Source: Bacteroidota bacterium
GTDB taxonomy: Bacteria; Bacteroidota; Bacteroidia; Bacteroidales; UBA4417
Direction: 5' to 3'
Assembly (NCBI GenBank): GCA_022711175.1
Contig: JAKLFM010000019.1
Location: 1 to 49,808 of the forward strand
Length of the DNA: 49,808 nt
Position numbers and translations under genes: made by a program. Numbering within the stretch: the first letter of the stretch is position 1; every line of letters starts with the position of its first letter. The notes under the pieces are model-generated. The model did no database searches and was not told the DNA's origin. It worked only from the letters and a program-made list of their open reading frames with translations. Below are positions 23,540 through 32,785 of the stretch, one piece after another.

Positions 23540-25219
23540 GTGACAAAATATACTTTGGGTGTGGATTACGGAACCGACTCAGTACGTACTGTGCTGGTCG
23601 ATACTTCTGACGGAACGGAGATAGCATCAAGCGTTTTTTACTATCCGCGCTGGAAAGAGGGGAAATACTGCCTTCCTGCAAAGAACCTGTTCCGCCAGCA
23701 CCCGCTCGATTATATCGAAGGCCTTGAGAAAACTATCAAAGATATCGTAGCTAACGCTCCTTCGGGCGTAGCAGAGAATATTGTAGCTATTTCGGTTGAT
23801 ACAACGGGTTCAACTCCCGTGGCTGTTGATAAAACCGGGACGCCGTTGTCGTTGCTGCACGGGTTTGCCGAGAATCCCAATGCCATGTTTGTACTGTGGA
23901 AGGATCATACTGCCACGGCCGAAGCCGACGAAATCAATATAGTGGCAAGGACTTGGGGTGGTGTTGATTACACCAAATTCGAAGGCGGAATATACTCTTC
24001 CGAATGGTTTTGGGCCAAGGTGCTTCATGTGATCCGCCATGACGAAGAAGTACGCGATGCGGCATTTTCATGGGTTGAACATTGCGACTGGATACCGGCG
24101 CTCATCACAGGCACAACCGATCCTTTGACCATGAAGCGCAGCCGTTGTGCTGCCGGGCATAAGGCCATGTGGCACAAAGATTTCGGCGGACTGCCACCCG
24201 AAGAATTCTTTGTTAAGATTGACCCGCTGCTGGCAGGTTTCCGCAACAGGTTGTTTGCCGAAACATACACCTGCGATGTGAGCATTGGGAAGCTTACTTC
24301 AGAATGGGCAAAAAGACTCGGCCTGAACGATAATGTTGTGGTCGGTGCCGGGGCTTTTGATGCTCACCTCGGGGCAATCGGCGGCGAGATCAAGCCTTAC
24401 TATCTCAGCAAGGTGATGGGTACTTCCACCTGCGATATGATCATCGCTCCGATGGAAGAGGTGGGCGACAAACTGGTACATGGCATTTGCGGGCAGGTTG
24501 ACGGCTCAATAGTTCCTGGGATGCTGGGACTCGAAGCAGGCCAGTCGGCTTTCGGTGATATTTATGCATGGTTCAAAAATTTACTGATGTGGCCGGTTGA
24601 AAGTTTGTTGGCGGAATCCACGCTGGTAGATGAATCGACCCGGGAAAGGCTTATCGAAGAAATTTCCGGTAAGATCATTCCAAAACTCACCGCTGAAGCT
24701 GAAAAAGTCCCCATCGGCGAATCAGGTGTATTAGCACTTGACTGGATGAATGGCCGTCGAACCCCCGATGCAAACCAGGTGCTGAAAGGAGCCATCCTGG
24801 GACTGAACCTGGGATCGGATGCACCGCGTATCTTCAGAGCACTCATTGAAAGCACTGCTTTTGGGGCGAAAAAGATAGTTGACCGGTTCATAAGCGAAGG
24901 AATTCCCATCGAGGGGATCATTGCGCTTGGCGGTGTTGCCAAAAAGTCGCCGTTTATCATGCAGGTGGTGGCCGATGTGATTAATAAGCCCATCCTTGTT
25001 GCCCGAAGCGAGCAGGCCTGCGCACTTGGCTCAGCAATGGCTGCGGCAGTTGCTGGAGGTGTTTATACGGATGTGCTTGAAGCCCAGAAGCATATGGGCG
25101 GAGGGTATGAAACGGAATATCACCCCATTCCTGAAAATGTTCAGAAATACAAGGCGCTGTATGAAGATTATTCCCGCTATGGCGAAGTGATAGAGAAGGA
25201 GATCATGAAGGCTGTGTAG
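23540..25219 (+). CDS. araB: Ribulokinase
   Basis: A 559-residue FGGY-family kinase phosphorylating L-ribulose to L-ribulose 5-phosphate. The N-terminal phosphate loop is YTLGVDYGTDSVRTVLVD; further signatures are VDTTGSTPVAVD, FEGGIYSSEWFWAKVLH, GAGAFDAHLGAIGG, MGTSTCDMII and the C-terminal FGGY element IIALGGVAKKSPFIMQVVAD. It starts with GTG at 23540, fixed by the alignment of VTKYTLGVDYG with known ribulokinases. Last gene of the operon; it stops 18 bases from the convergent AAA ATPase gene with no recognisable terminator between them. Confidence 0.96.
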   Translation: MTKYTLGVDYGTDSVRTVLVDTSDGTEIASSVFYYPRWKEGKYCLPAKNLFRQHPLDYIEGLEKTIKDIVANAPSGVAENIVAISVDTTGSTPVAVDKTGTPLSLLHGFAENPNAMFVLWKDHTATAEADEINIVARTWGGVDYTKFEGGIYSSEWFWAKVLHVIRHDEEVRDAAFSWVEHCDWIPALITGTTDPLTMKRSRCAAGHKAMWHKDFGGLPPEEFFVKIDPLLAGFRNRLFAETYTCDVSIGKLTSEWAKRLGLNDNVVVGAGAFDAHLGAIGGEIKPYYLSKVMGTSTCDMIIAPMEEVGDKLVHGICGQVDGSIVPGMLGLEAGQSAFGDIYAWFKNLLMWPVESLLAESTLVDESTRERLIEEISGKIIPKLTAEAEKVPIGESGVLALDWMNGRRTPDANQVLKGAILGLNLGSDAPRIFRALIESTAFGAKKIVDRFISEGIPIEGIIALGGVAKKSPFIMQVVADVINKPILVARSEQACALGSAMAAAVAGGVYTDVLEAQKHMGGGYETEYHPIPENVQKYKALYEDYSRYGEVIEKEIMKAV

Positions 25220-25237
25220 AATAGATAGCAGATTTCA

Positions 25238-26407
25238 CTAATATGTTAGTCCAAACTGCCAGAGAGGAATTGTGTTGAGATAGCCCAGTTCTATGTCATC
25301 TTTCACAATAAAGGCTTTATCTAAATCACGAATTTGTTTTAATCCTTTGTTTTTTCCTCCCACTTCAAACGTGTAATCATCGATTTTGAAATCTGCTTTA
25401 GGCGATGTGATTACATCGTATTTCAGCCTGAGCTGATTCAGGAAAAATGTTTCCCGAACGTTTCCCGGATTTGAGTTTTCGCGCGCCAGACTGTAAATCA
25501 GGTTGGGGTTGTCTAAATAAATCTTATCCACTTTGCCTAAACCTTTGATACCTCCTGTTGCATTCCTAAGCTGGGCAATCATGCCGGCTTCTTCAATGAA
25601 AAGGCAATAATCTGCAATATTGTTCCTGCTGGCTGAAAGCGCAGTGGCGATACTATTCATATTGGGTTTGAAAGGCACACTTTTAGCGATAATGGATAGC
25701 AATTGCTTCAATTTCCGGCCTGTAGCTACATTCATTCCGGCATACAGCGGAATATCTGACTCAAGAGTCTGATTGACAATTTGCTGCAACTTGGGTTCAA
25801 AATCTTCTTCCATGGCAAACGGATAGTATCCTCTTTTCAGATAATCATCAAAAAATGGAAGGGGATGCTTAAACTCCGGAATTTCTGCTTTGTGAGCAAG
25901 GATTTCTTCTAAGGAATATTGCCTGACTGCTAGCTGGTGAAATAACTGCAGGTACTCTCTGAACGACAAACCCTGCAAGTTATACATCACAGTCCTGCGA
26001 CTTAAATCTGAGGCGCCTTTTTTAATATCAAGCACTGATGAACCGGTAAACACAACAAATAGATCGGGATGGAAATCATACATCAGTTTGAGCTCTTTCG
26101 CCCAGTCTTTGTATTTGTGGATTTCATCGATAAACAGGTATTTCCCGTTTCGTTTAACAAAAGCGTCCGCCAGGTCCAGCAACCTGTTATCGGCAAAATA
26201 AAAATCTTCGGCAGTCACATACAGTGTTTCGGCAGGATTCAGGTTCATCTTGATATGTTGTAAAACCAGAGTGGTTTTCCCGACACCGCGGGGACCTGTG
26301 ATCCCGATCATACGATTCTTCCAGTTTATTTCTGAATAAATGTAACGGAAGAAACCGGTATCAGTTTCTTTCAGAAGTTTATGAAACTGTTCAACTAATT
26401 TGTCCAT
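25238..26407 (-). CDS. AAA+ ATPase with DUF4143 domain
   Basis: A 389-residue protein of the AAA_14/DUF4143 type (COG1373). Walker A is GPRGVGKT at residues 38-45, Walker B is KYLFIDEIHKY, and VVFTGSSVLDIKKG matches sensor 1. The second half (~200-389) is the DUF4143 region: NIADYCLFIEEAGMIAQLRNA, the putative nuclease-like DVITSPKADFKIDDYTFEVGGKNKG in shorter pieces. Such genes are scattered, often multicopy and mobile in Bacteroidota; the function is unsettled. The gene has its own consensus promoter and AGTGCA palindromic repeats directly upstream, suggesting tight, perhaps self-, regulation. Confidence 0.88.
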   Translation of the reverse strand: MDKLVEQFHKLLKETDTGFFRYIYSEINWKNRMIGITGPRGVGKTTLVLQHIKMNLNPAETLYVTAEDFYFADNRLLDLADAFVKRNGKYLFIDEIHKYKDWAKELKLMYDFHPDLFVVFTGSSVLDIKKGASDLSRRTVMYNLQGLSFREYLQLFHQLAVRQYSLEEILAHKAEIPEFKHPLPFFDDYLKRGYYPFAMEEDFEPKLQQIVNQTLESDIPLYAGMNVATGRKLKQLLSIIAKSVPFKPNMNSIATALSASRNNIADYCLFIEEAGMIAQLRNATGGIKGLGKVDKIYLDNPNLIYSLARENSNPGNVRETFFLNQLRLKYDVITSPKADFKIDDYTFEVGGKNKGLKQIRDLDKAFIVKDDIELGYLNTIPLWQFGLTY

Positions 26408-26423
26408 CTCGGTATATTTTCGA

Positions 26424-26431
26424 CAAAGATA
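26424..26431 (-). promoter_or_regulatory. Predicted -7 promoter element for the AAA/DUF4143 gene
   Basis: Minus strand TATCTTTG (TAnnTTTG), 16 bases before the ATG at 26407, giving a very short leader. Confidence 0.6.
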
Positions 26432-26439
26432 AGGATAAA

Positions 26440-26488
26440 TGCACTCTAATAGTGCAATTAATTATAAAAAATGAATTATTATAGTGCA
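26440..26488. promoter_or_regulatory. Candidate operator: three AGTGCA half-sites
   Basis: TGCACT (26440-26445) and AGTGCA (26451-26456) form a palindrome with a 5-base spacer; a third AGTGCA lies at 26483-26488. The longer sequence AATGCACT-n-TAATA occurs in both orientations. The palindrome lies between the -7 and the expected -33 region of the AAA gene promoter. Confidence 0.5.
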
Positions 26489-26690
26489 TTCACGTCAAAA
26501 TATCCGTTTATCATGAGGCTTCATGCTCTTACAATTGTTGGTTAGAGTTAAAAGCGGAAGGTCATTTATTGTACAGCTAATCAGCATCATCAGTCTCAGA
26601 TGAATTAGAATTTGTGATAATTATCCTGACAGGATCTTGATTACTCTCCATCCTTACTCACTTTGCCGGAAGCGTTTCTGAATTCTGATA

Positions 26691-27806
26691 TTAAACCCTC
26701 TTCCTGTAACTCATTACAGCCCAGGTATTAAAGACCACTGCAAAGCCAAGCAGGGCAAACAGTTGAGTCTTCATCTCTGCAATTCCGCTGCCTTTGAGGT
26801 ACACCATACGCATCACCTGCATGAAATATTTCAACGGGTTAAAATGGGTTATAAATTGTGCCCATTGCGGCATGCTGTTGATGGGTGTGAACAGCCCGCT
26901 CAAAATAATGAAGATCAGCATGAAGAAAAAGATCACGAACATAGCCTGCTGCATTGTTTCGGAATAGTTGGAAATAATCAGCCCGAAGCCTGAAACCACC
27001 AATATATAAATCGCTGCAAAGAAGTAAATTGTCCCGAAATTTCCCTGCGGGTACAAACCGTAAACAAGCCATGCCACGCCAAAACAAAGGGTAATTACCA
27101 CGAAACCTATCAGCCAGAACGGCAGCAACTTACCCAAAATAAAAGTGAAGCGTGAAACAGGCGTTACATTGATCTGCTCCATGGTGCCGGCTTCCTTTTC
27201 CATTACAATGTTGAGCCCCGGCAGAAAACCGCAGAGCATGGTGATCACCATGACCATGAGTGCCGGAACCATAAACACCTTGTAGTTGAGGTAGGGATTG
27301 TAGCGAAACTGGCTGACGATTTCAGCCTGCGGTGCTAATGTGACTACAACCGGTCCCGCGAGTTCACTGCGAATTTCGGCAGCGTAATCGTTCAAAATAC
27401 CCATCAGGTAATAGCTGCTCATACCGCCCTTGGTGCCGTTCACTGTATTGGCGGTGATCATTGCCCTTGCACTGCCGCTGCTCACAAGGTTTTTCTCAAA
27501 ATTCTGCGGGATCTCAAGGATCACATCCGCACGGTCGGATTCCATGTCATGAAGCGCTTTGGAATATTGCGGGGTCTCACCAACCAGTCTGAAGTAGCCG
27601 GTTGAACTTATTTTACTGATCAGCCTGGCGGAATAGGGACTGTGATCGTTGTCAACCACATGCAGATTGATGTTTTTCATTTCAAAATCGGCAGCCCACG
27701 GAAAAACCAGTAATATCATTACCGGAAAAATAAGTATCAGTTTAGGCAGGAATGGATTCCGCTTTAGCTGCCTGAACTCTTTTTCAATCAAATACTTTAT
27801 TACCAT
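26691..27806 (-). CDS. ABC-2 type permease, YbhR-like
   Basis: A 371-residue inner-membrane permease. One N-terminal helix (~22-40, LPKLILIFPVMILLVFPW) is followed by a long periplasmic domain (~45-170) and five helices in the C-terminal half, the standard YhhJ/YbhR/YbhS layout; GLNIVMEKEAGTMEQINVTPVS is the usual coupling segment. It overlaps the upstream permease stop by one base. With its sister permease it forms the heterodimeric membrane part of the efflux pump. Confidence 0.9.
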   Translation of the reverse strand: MVIKYLIEKEFRQLKRNPFLPKLILIFPVMILLVFPWAADFEMKNINLHVVDNDHSPYSARLISKISSTGYFRLVGETPQYSKALHDMESDRADVILEIPQNFEKNLVSSGSARAMITANTVNGTKGGMSSYYLMGILNDYAAEIRSELAGPVVVTLAPQAEIVSQFRYNPYLNYKVFMVPALMVMVITMLCGFLPGLNIVMEKEAGTMEQINVTPVSRFTFILGKLLPFWLIGFVVITLCFGVAWLVYGLYPQGNFGTIYFFAAIYILVVSGFGLIISNYSETMQQAMFVIFFFMLIFIILSGLFTPINSMPQWAQFITHFNPLKYFMQVMRMVYLKGSGIAEMKTQLFALLGFAVVFNTWAVMSYRKRV

Positions 27807-28912
27807 TACTCAAGCCGGTTTTTGAATTTTTTCACACTAATGGCAGTGATGACAGCCGCCATGGCAAACAGGATGGTTATTTCCTTGAGCACAGCCTGCA
27901 CTCCCAGGCCTTTGATCATCAGATCCTTAACCGCAGCAATGTACCATTTTGCCGGGATGATATGCGATATCCACTGCAGGATGGCCGGCATGTTTTCAAC
28001 CGGGTAAATCATTCCTGAAAGCAGCATGACAGGAATCATGAAAACCATGCCTGAAATGAGGTATGCAATCATCTGTTTCGAGGTGAGTGTTGAAACCATG
28101 ATGCCGATAGAGAGTGAAACAAAGATGAAGAGCAGCGACACCAGGATGAGCCAAAAGAGGCTGCCCATTACCGGAACTTTGAGCACGAATACTGCCAGCA
28201 AAAGCACCGTGGCCAGGTTAACAGCCGAAATGGCAAAATAGGGCACTGCTTTCGACAAAATGATAATAATCGGTTTCATTGGCGAAACCAGCAATACTTC
28301 CATGGTTCCCATTTCTTTCTCCCTCACTATCGCCACCGAAGTCATCATGGCGCAAATAAGCATCAGGATCATCCCCAATACGCCGGGCACAAAGTTATAA
28401 GCGCCTTTCATCTGCGGGTTATACATCAGCTTTACCTCCGGTACTATCTGGTAAGGAACCGGGCCGGTAGCAACGATCTGGCGCTGGTAGTTGTTGATGA
28501 TGGCGGTGGCATAGTTTGTAAGCGTTGTGGCCGTATTCGGGTCAGTGGCATCGGCAATGAGCTGAATCTGGGCTTTACCCGTATGCAAAAGGTTTTCGTA
28601 GAAATTCTCACTGAATACAATTGCCAGTCCGATTCTTCCTTTGCGGAAAACGTTATCGATGTCCTTGGTATTATGCACATATTCAGCCACATGGAAATAT
28701 TCACTCACTTCGATAGCCTCGACAATTTTCCGGGTTGCTTCATCTTTTGAAAGATCGAGAACAGCAATCTCGGCGTTTTTAACTTCAGTGGTAATGGCAA
28801 AACCGAACAGGATGATCTGTATCACCGGCATTCCAAGCAGGATCATCATCGTACGCGTATCGCGAAAAATGTGATGAAACTCCTTCCTTACAAAAACAAG
28901 AAACTGCCTCAT
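27806..28912 (-). CDS. ABC-2 type permease, YbhS-like
   Basis: A 368-residue permease related to the next one: N-terminal helix, large periplasmic domain and five C-terminal helices, with the coupling segment VAIVREKEMGTMEVLLVSPM. The ATG at 28910-28912 (MRQFLVFVRKEF) is chosen because it lies one base after the ATPase stop; the longer frame reaches into that gene. Homologues (YbhS, YhhJ) export drugs or solvents together with an HlyD protein and TolC. Confidence 0.9.
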   Translation of the reverse strand: MRQFLVFVRKEFHHIFRDTRTMMILLGMPVIQIILFGFAITTEVKNAEIAVLDLSKDEATRKIVEAIEVSEYFHVAEYVHNTKDIDNVFRKGRIGLAIVFSENFYENLLHTGKAQIQLIADATDPNTATTLTNYATAIINNYQRQIVATGPVPYQIVPEVKLMYNPQMKGAYNFVPGVLGMILMLICAMMTSVAIVREKEMGTMEVLLVSPMKPIIIILSKAVPYFAISAVNLATVLLLAVFVLKVPVMGSLFWLILVSLLFIFVSLSIGIMVSTLTSKQMIAYLISGMVFMIPVMLLSGMIYPVENMPAILQWISHIIPAKWYIAAVKDLMIKGLGVQAVLKEITILFAMAAVITAISVKKFKNRLE

Positions 28913-28913
28913 A

Positions 28914-29651
28914 TCAGTCGGAATTGCGTTTGGCGCCCCTCGCGAGGCGATGAAACACTTCGTCCATATTGGCGGCATCGTACTGTTGTTTCAAATTTTG
29001 CGGCGAATTGAGCGCATCAATTCTGCCGTCCACCATGATGGAAACACGGTTGCAGTATTCGGCCTCGTCCATGTAATGTGTTGTTACAAAGACAGTTATT
29101 CCGCGATCGGCAGCCTGGTAAATCAGTTCCCAAAATTGCCGGCGTGCTGCGGGGTCAACACCACCAGTTGGTTCGTCGAGAAATACGATCTTGGGTTCGT
29201 GGACTATGGCTACCGAGAATGCCAGTTTTTGTTTCCAGCCCAGCGGCAACGATTTTACCAGCGCGTCTTTCTGGCCTTCGAACTGCAGGTTTTTCAGCAA
29301 CTCATCGGTGCGGTGCGAAATTTCCTTATCGGGAACACCATAGATACCGGCAAACAGGCGGATGTTTTCCCACACTTTAAGGTCTTCGTACATGGAGAAT
29401 TTCTGGCTCATGTAGCCGATGTTTGCCTTTATTTTTTCAGGGTTTTTCGAAATCTCGAAACCGGCTACCATTCCTTTGCCTGATGTGGGTTTGCTAAGGC
29501 CGCACAACATGCGCATGGCGGTGGTTTTTCCGGCGCCGTTGGCACCCAGAAACCCAAAAATCTCACCTTGTTCCACCTCGAACGAAATGTGATCCACGGC
29601 CGTGAAACTGCCGAATTTTTTGGTCAGGTTTTCTGCTGTGATCACTTTCAT
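28914..29651 (-). CDS. ABC transporter ATP-binding protein, second NBD of YbhF type
   Basis: A 245-residue ATPase. Walker A GANGAGKT, Walker B IVFLDEPTGGVD and H-loop VTTHYMDEAEYC are intact. The signature motif is degenerate, LPLGWKQKL in place of LSGGQ, as in the C-terminal nucleotide-binding domain of E. coli YbhF and RbbA. Together with the following 310-residue ATPase it corresponds to YbhF split into two genes. Its ATG overlaps the upstream stop by four bases (ATGA). Confidence 0.92.
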   Translation of the reverse strand: MKVITAENLTKKFGSFTAVDHISFEVEQGEIFGFLGANGAGKTTAMRMLCGLSKPTSGKGMVAGFEISKNPEKIKANIGYMSQKFSMYEDLKVWENIRLFAGIYGVPDKEISHRTDELLKNLQFEGQKDALVKSLPLGWKQKLAFSVAIVHEPKIVFLDEPTGGVDPAARRQFWELIYQAADRGITVFVTTHYMDEAEYCNRVSIMVDGRIDALNSPQNLKQQYDAANMDEVFHRLARGAKRNSD

Positions 29652-30580
29652 ACGACATCAGCTTTGGTGAGTTCCATAAAACAATCCTCGATTCCGGGAT
29701 TGATCTTTTCTATTTCTACATTTGTATGGCCTTTGAATAACAGGTATAGATACAAAGCATGCTGAACCGACTCCTGTAATTCGTTTTGTCCGGTTTCAAC
29801 CGTTACATGATGTGAATCGCCAAATGCATAGCATGTTTTAACGGCAGGGAAGGCACGGATGTCGCTCAGCAGGCGCGACATTTCGAGTCCGCGGACAGCA
29901 AAAATCTTCTGATTAAATTGGGCGGTTATGTTTGCCGGAGTATCAATCGAGAGAAAACGTCCGTCTTTTATCAGAGCTATGCGGTCGCAGAGGGCAGCTT
30001 CGTCCATGTAAGGTGTTGATACTAATATGGTAATTCCCTGGTTTTTAAGTCGTTTGAGCATTTCCCAGAGTTCCTTCCTCGACACAGGGTCAACGCCGGT
30101 GGTGGGCTCATCGAGGAAAAGGATGGCAGGCTTGTGGATAAGCGCACAGCTAAGCGCAAGCTTTTGTTTCATTCCTCCCGAGAGTTTTCCGGCACGCCTC
30201 GTTTTAAAGGGTTCAATCTGGCTGTAGATGTCTTTCACCAGGTCATAATTCTCCTCGATGGTGGTGTGAAACACCGATGCGAAAAATTGCAGGTTCTCCT
30301 CCACGGTCAGGTCCTGGTAAAGCGAAAACCTGCCCGGCATGTATCCGACTCTTTTCCTGATTTCTTTGTAGTCCTTCACAACATCAAAGCCGTCAACTAC
30401 GGCGGTTCCTTCATCAGCAACGAGCAGTGTTGTAAGGATGCGGAACAAGGTAGTCTTGCCCGACCCGTCAGGACCAATAATGCCGAAGATTTCGCCTTTC
30501 TCTGCCGAAAAACTGATTCCCCGGAGAGCAATAACTTTCCCGTAGTTCTTCTTCAACCCCTTGACATCAACTGCCGGCAT
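29648..30580 (-). CDS. ABC transporter ATP-binding protein, first NBD of YbhF type
   Basis: A 310-residue ATPase with Walker A GPDGSGKT, canonical signature LSGGMKQKL, Walker B ILFLDEPTTGVD and VSTPYMDEAALCD. The C-terminal ~90 residues form the extra domain seen in drug-export ATPases. It corresponds to the N-terminal half of YbhF. Its start overlaps the HlyD stop by one base and its end overlaps the next ATPase by four, so the two are translationally coupled and probably heterodimerise. Confidence 0.92.
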   Translation of the reverse strand: MPAVDVKGLKKNYGKVIALRGISFSAEKGEIFGIIGPDGSGKTTLFRILTTLLVADEGTAVVDGFDVVKDYKEIRKRVGYMPGRFSLYQDLTVEENLQFFASVFHTTIEENYDLVKDIYSQIEPFKTRRAGKLSGGMKQKLALSCALIHKPAILFLDEPTTGVDPVSRKELWEMLKRLKNQGITILVSTPYMDEAALCDRIALIKDGRFLSIDTPANITAQFNQKIFAVRGLEMSRLLSDIRAFPAVKTCYAFGDSHHVTVETGQNELQESVQHALYLYLLFKGHTNVEIEKINPGIEDCFMELTKADVV

Positions 30581-31482
30581 TATTGTCCGATTTTAAAGTT
30601 CCCGTACATGCCAATCTTCAGATAGCCATCATTCTTCACTTCAACCTTAACGGCATACACCAGGTTTGCTCTTTCGTCGCGTGTTTGAACAGTCTTCGGG
30701 GTGAATTCCGATTTATCTGATATCCATGTGATTGTACCATTGTATTCACGCGTTTCATCTTTGCCGAAATCGGAATGCACCTTAACGCTTTGCCCTGATT
30801 TAATTTTCGTAAGCTGATCGGCAGTAACATAAGCACGGAGAGTCATTGTGCTGACGTTTGCTACTTTAAACATCGGTTTTCCCTGTGCCGTAACTTCGCC
30901 GGCTTCGGCATATTTTACGAGCACGGTTCCTTCAATCGGGCTGGTGATGCGGCATTTCTGCAGCTGGTCGTCGAGCTGGGCAATCTGCACAGCAAGTACG
31001 GAACCGTCTTCGCTAATGCCTCGCGTGCTGATCTCGAGCGTAGATCGTTGGGCATCAAGTTGCTTCTGCAACACAGCAATCTGTGCGTTGATATCGTCGA
31101 GTTGCTTTTGGTTTGCGGCATTGGCTTTCAGCAGGTTCTCAATACGATGCTTTTCGGTTGTAGCTGTAACAATCTGTTGCTGCAAAGCGGCGATCTGCCG
31201 GGTAATGTCGGGCCGGCGGCTTTCAACTGCCCTGATGTTGGCCTGCAGTTGTTTACGCTTCAGCCATAGTTGCAGGCTGTCAACATAACCGATTGTTTCA
31301 CCGGCTTTTACCTGGGCGCCTTCGTCAATATTGAGCTGGATGATGCGCCCGTTGGCCTCTGACGAAACAATAACCTCATCGGCCTCAAATGTACCGGATG
31401 CATCGTAATTCTTATCGTTGTTTTTGCAGGCAGACAGTGTGAGAATGCAGGCTGCAATTACGATGGGAGCGTATTTTATCAT
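30580..31482 (-). CDS. HlyD/YbhG-type membrane fusion lipoprotein
   Basis: A 300-residue periplasmic adaptor linking the ABC pump with TolC. The N-terminus ends in a lipobox (LTLSAC, Cys19), so it is lipid-anchored instead of carrying a membrane helix. Residues ~28-60 are the first biotinyl-lipoyl half (FEADEVIVSSEANGRII, NIDEGAQVKAGETIGYVD), ~70-165 a coiled-coil hairpin rich in Q and L, and ~180-215 the second half (CRITSPIEGTVLVKYAEAGE), followed by a beta-barrel. It lies 11 bases after tolC and one base overlaps the ATPase gene. Confidence 0.92.
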   Translation of the reverse strand: MIKYAPIVIAACILTLSACKNNDKNYDASGTFEADEVIVSSEANGRIIQLNIDEGAQVKAGETIGYVDSLQLWLKRKQLQANIRAVESRRPDITRQIAALQQQIVTATTEKHRIENLLKANAANQKQLDDINAQIAVLQKQLDAQRSTLEISTRGISEDGSVLAVQIAQLDDQLQKCRITSPIEGTVLVKYAEAGEVTAQGKPMFKVANVSTMTLRAYVTADQLTKIKSGQSVKVHSDFGKDETREYNGTITWISDKSEFTPKTVQTRDERANLVYAVKVEVKNDGYLKIGMYGNFKIGQ

Positions 31483-31493
31483 GGTTGCTGGTA

Positions 31494-32756
31494 TTACTGG
31501 TTAGTGGTATTTTTAAGATTGTAAACCGAGATGAGGTACTGCATTTCGTGCAAGGCTTTATTTTGCCTGGCTATTGATTCGGCGTTAATCTCACGAACCA
31601 GGTCGCTGACTGACAGCGTGCCGTTGGCAACTTTAGCTTCAGCCGATTTCCTGATGCTCGTGCGCAGGCTGATGATCTCGTCGTCGTTGGCGATCAGGTT
31701 GCGGTATTTTTCAGCCTCATCGTACTGTTGCCTGGCCTGTAATCCGGTGTTGAAGAGAAAGGTTTCCTTCTGCACAGCCACGTTCGATTTATTGATTTCG
31801 ATCAACTGCAGATCGTTCTTTTTGGTATAAAACCCGCCGAAACTCCAGCTGAAACGAATCCCACCGATGGCATAGGGTGAAAACTCGTTCTTAAGCATAT
31901 TCAGTCCTGGTTTTCCATAGCCACCCTGCACAAAAGCACCAATTCGGGGCATGTTTTTGGAATTGATGAGGCTTGACTGACTTGCGAAAAGCTGGGATTG
32001 CGCTTCGAACATGCCGATTTCAGGGCGATTCTTCAGGGTGAGATCAACAGGAGCTGACAGCACAGGTTTTATAAATGAATCATTGTCCCCGATCTCTTCG
32101 CCGGTAAATGCTGACAGGAGATCGCGATAAGCTTTCCTGGCTGATGTCAGCTCGGTGCGGCGCTGCCCGGCATTGAACTGCTCCACTTTGATGGCATCAA
32201 CATCGGCCTGGTTGGCAACTCCGTTGTTCATGTATGCGGTTACCCGATCGAGGTTTACCTGTAACTCACTCTGCAGCAGTTCGTTCTGCTTTAGTTGTTC
32301 ATCCATGAGCAATATCCCGAAAAACACCTGGTTAACTCTTTCGCGCAAGGCATACAGGTCGGTTTCCAGTTTTTGCTTTTCAGCCCCGGCATTGGCTTTG
32401 GTTACCTGCTGCTGTGCTTTTATCACCCCGCCGTCCCATATCACCTGGTTGACTTCGGCTACGGCCTGGTATTGATCCTTTGTGAGGCCTTCGATGGACA
32501 GGTTCGGCAGTTTTATCGGTATTTCGGTGACTTCGGACTGGTAGGTTGCCCTGGCGGTGAATGAAACCTGCGGCAGGTAAGCTTTCGCAGCATTTTCGAG
32601 GTTGTATGCTGAAGTTTGATCAATCAACGCAGCCCGTTTTATCAGCGGGTAGTTGGCCCGGGCTTTTTCCTGGCAATGCTCAAGTGTTATTTGAGCCAGA
32701 GCTGTTGCAGGTATCAGACAAGCTAACGAAAGGATAATGAAGAGGTATTTTTTCAT
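31494..32756 (-). CDS. TolC family outer-membrane efflux protein
   Basis: A 420-residue outer-membrane factor. Signal peptide ~1-21 (PATALAQ). Two repeats of long helices and strands: YLPQVSFTARATYQSEV, LRERVNQVFFGILLMDEQLKQNELL in shorter pieces, and the second-half MPRIGAFVQGGYGKPGLN, GLQARQQYDEAEKYRNLI. It lies between the TetR gene (29 bases upstream) and the HlyD gene (11 bases downstream) and completes a trans-envelope export route. Confidence 0.92.
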   Translation of the reverse strand: MKKYLFIILSLACLIPATALAQITLEHCQEKARANYPLIKRAALIDQTSAYNLENAAKAYLPQVSFTARATYQSEVTEIPIKLPNLSIEGLTKDQYQAVAEVNQVIWDGGVIKAQQQVTKANAGAEKQKLETDLYALRERVNQVFFGILLMDEQLKQNELLQSELQVNLDRVTAYMNNGVANQADVDAIKVEQFNAGQRRTELTSARKAYRDLLSAFTGEEIGDNDSFIKPVLSAPVDLTLKNRPEIGMFEAQSQLFASQSSLINSKNMPRIGAFVQGGYGKPGLNMLKNEFSPYAIGGIRFSWSFGGFYTKKNDLQLIEINKSNVAVQKETFLFNTGLQARQQYDEAEKYRNLIANDDEIISLRTSIRKSAEAKVANGTLSVSDLVREINAESIARQNKALHEMQYLISVYNLKNTTNQ

Positions 32757-32785
32757 CGGAATGCGTATTCAGTTAGTAACAACAT

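Larger units (their letters stand above)
26408..26690. other. Intergenic region between AAA ATPase gene and efflux operon end
   Basis: 283 bases. The part nearest the ATPase gene carries its promoter and the AGTGCA repeats; the rest is AT-rich with no gene and no clear terminator for the efflux operon. Confidence 0.5.
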
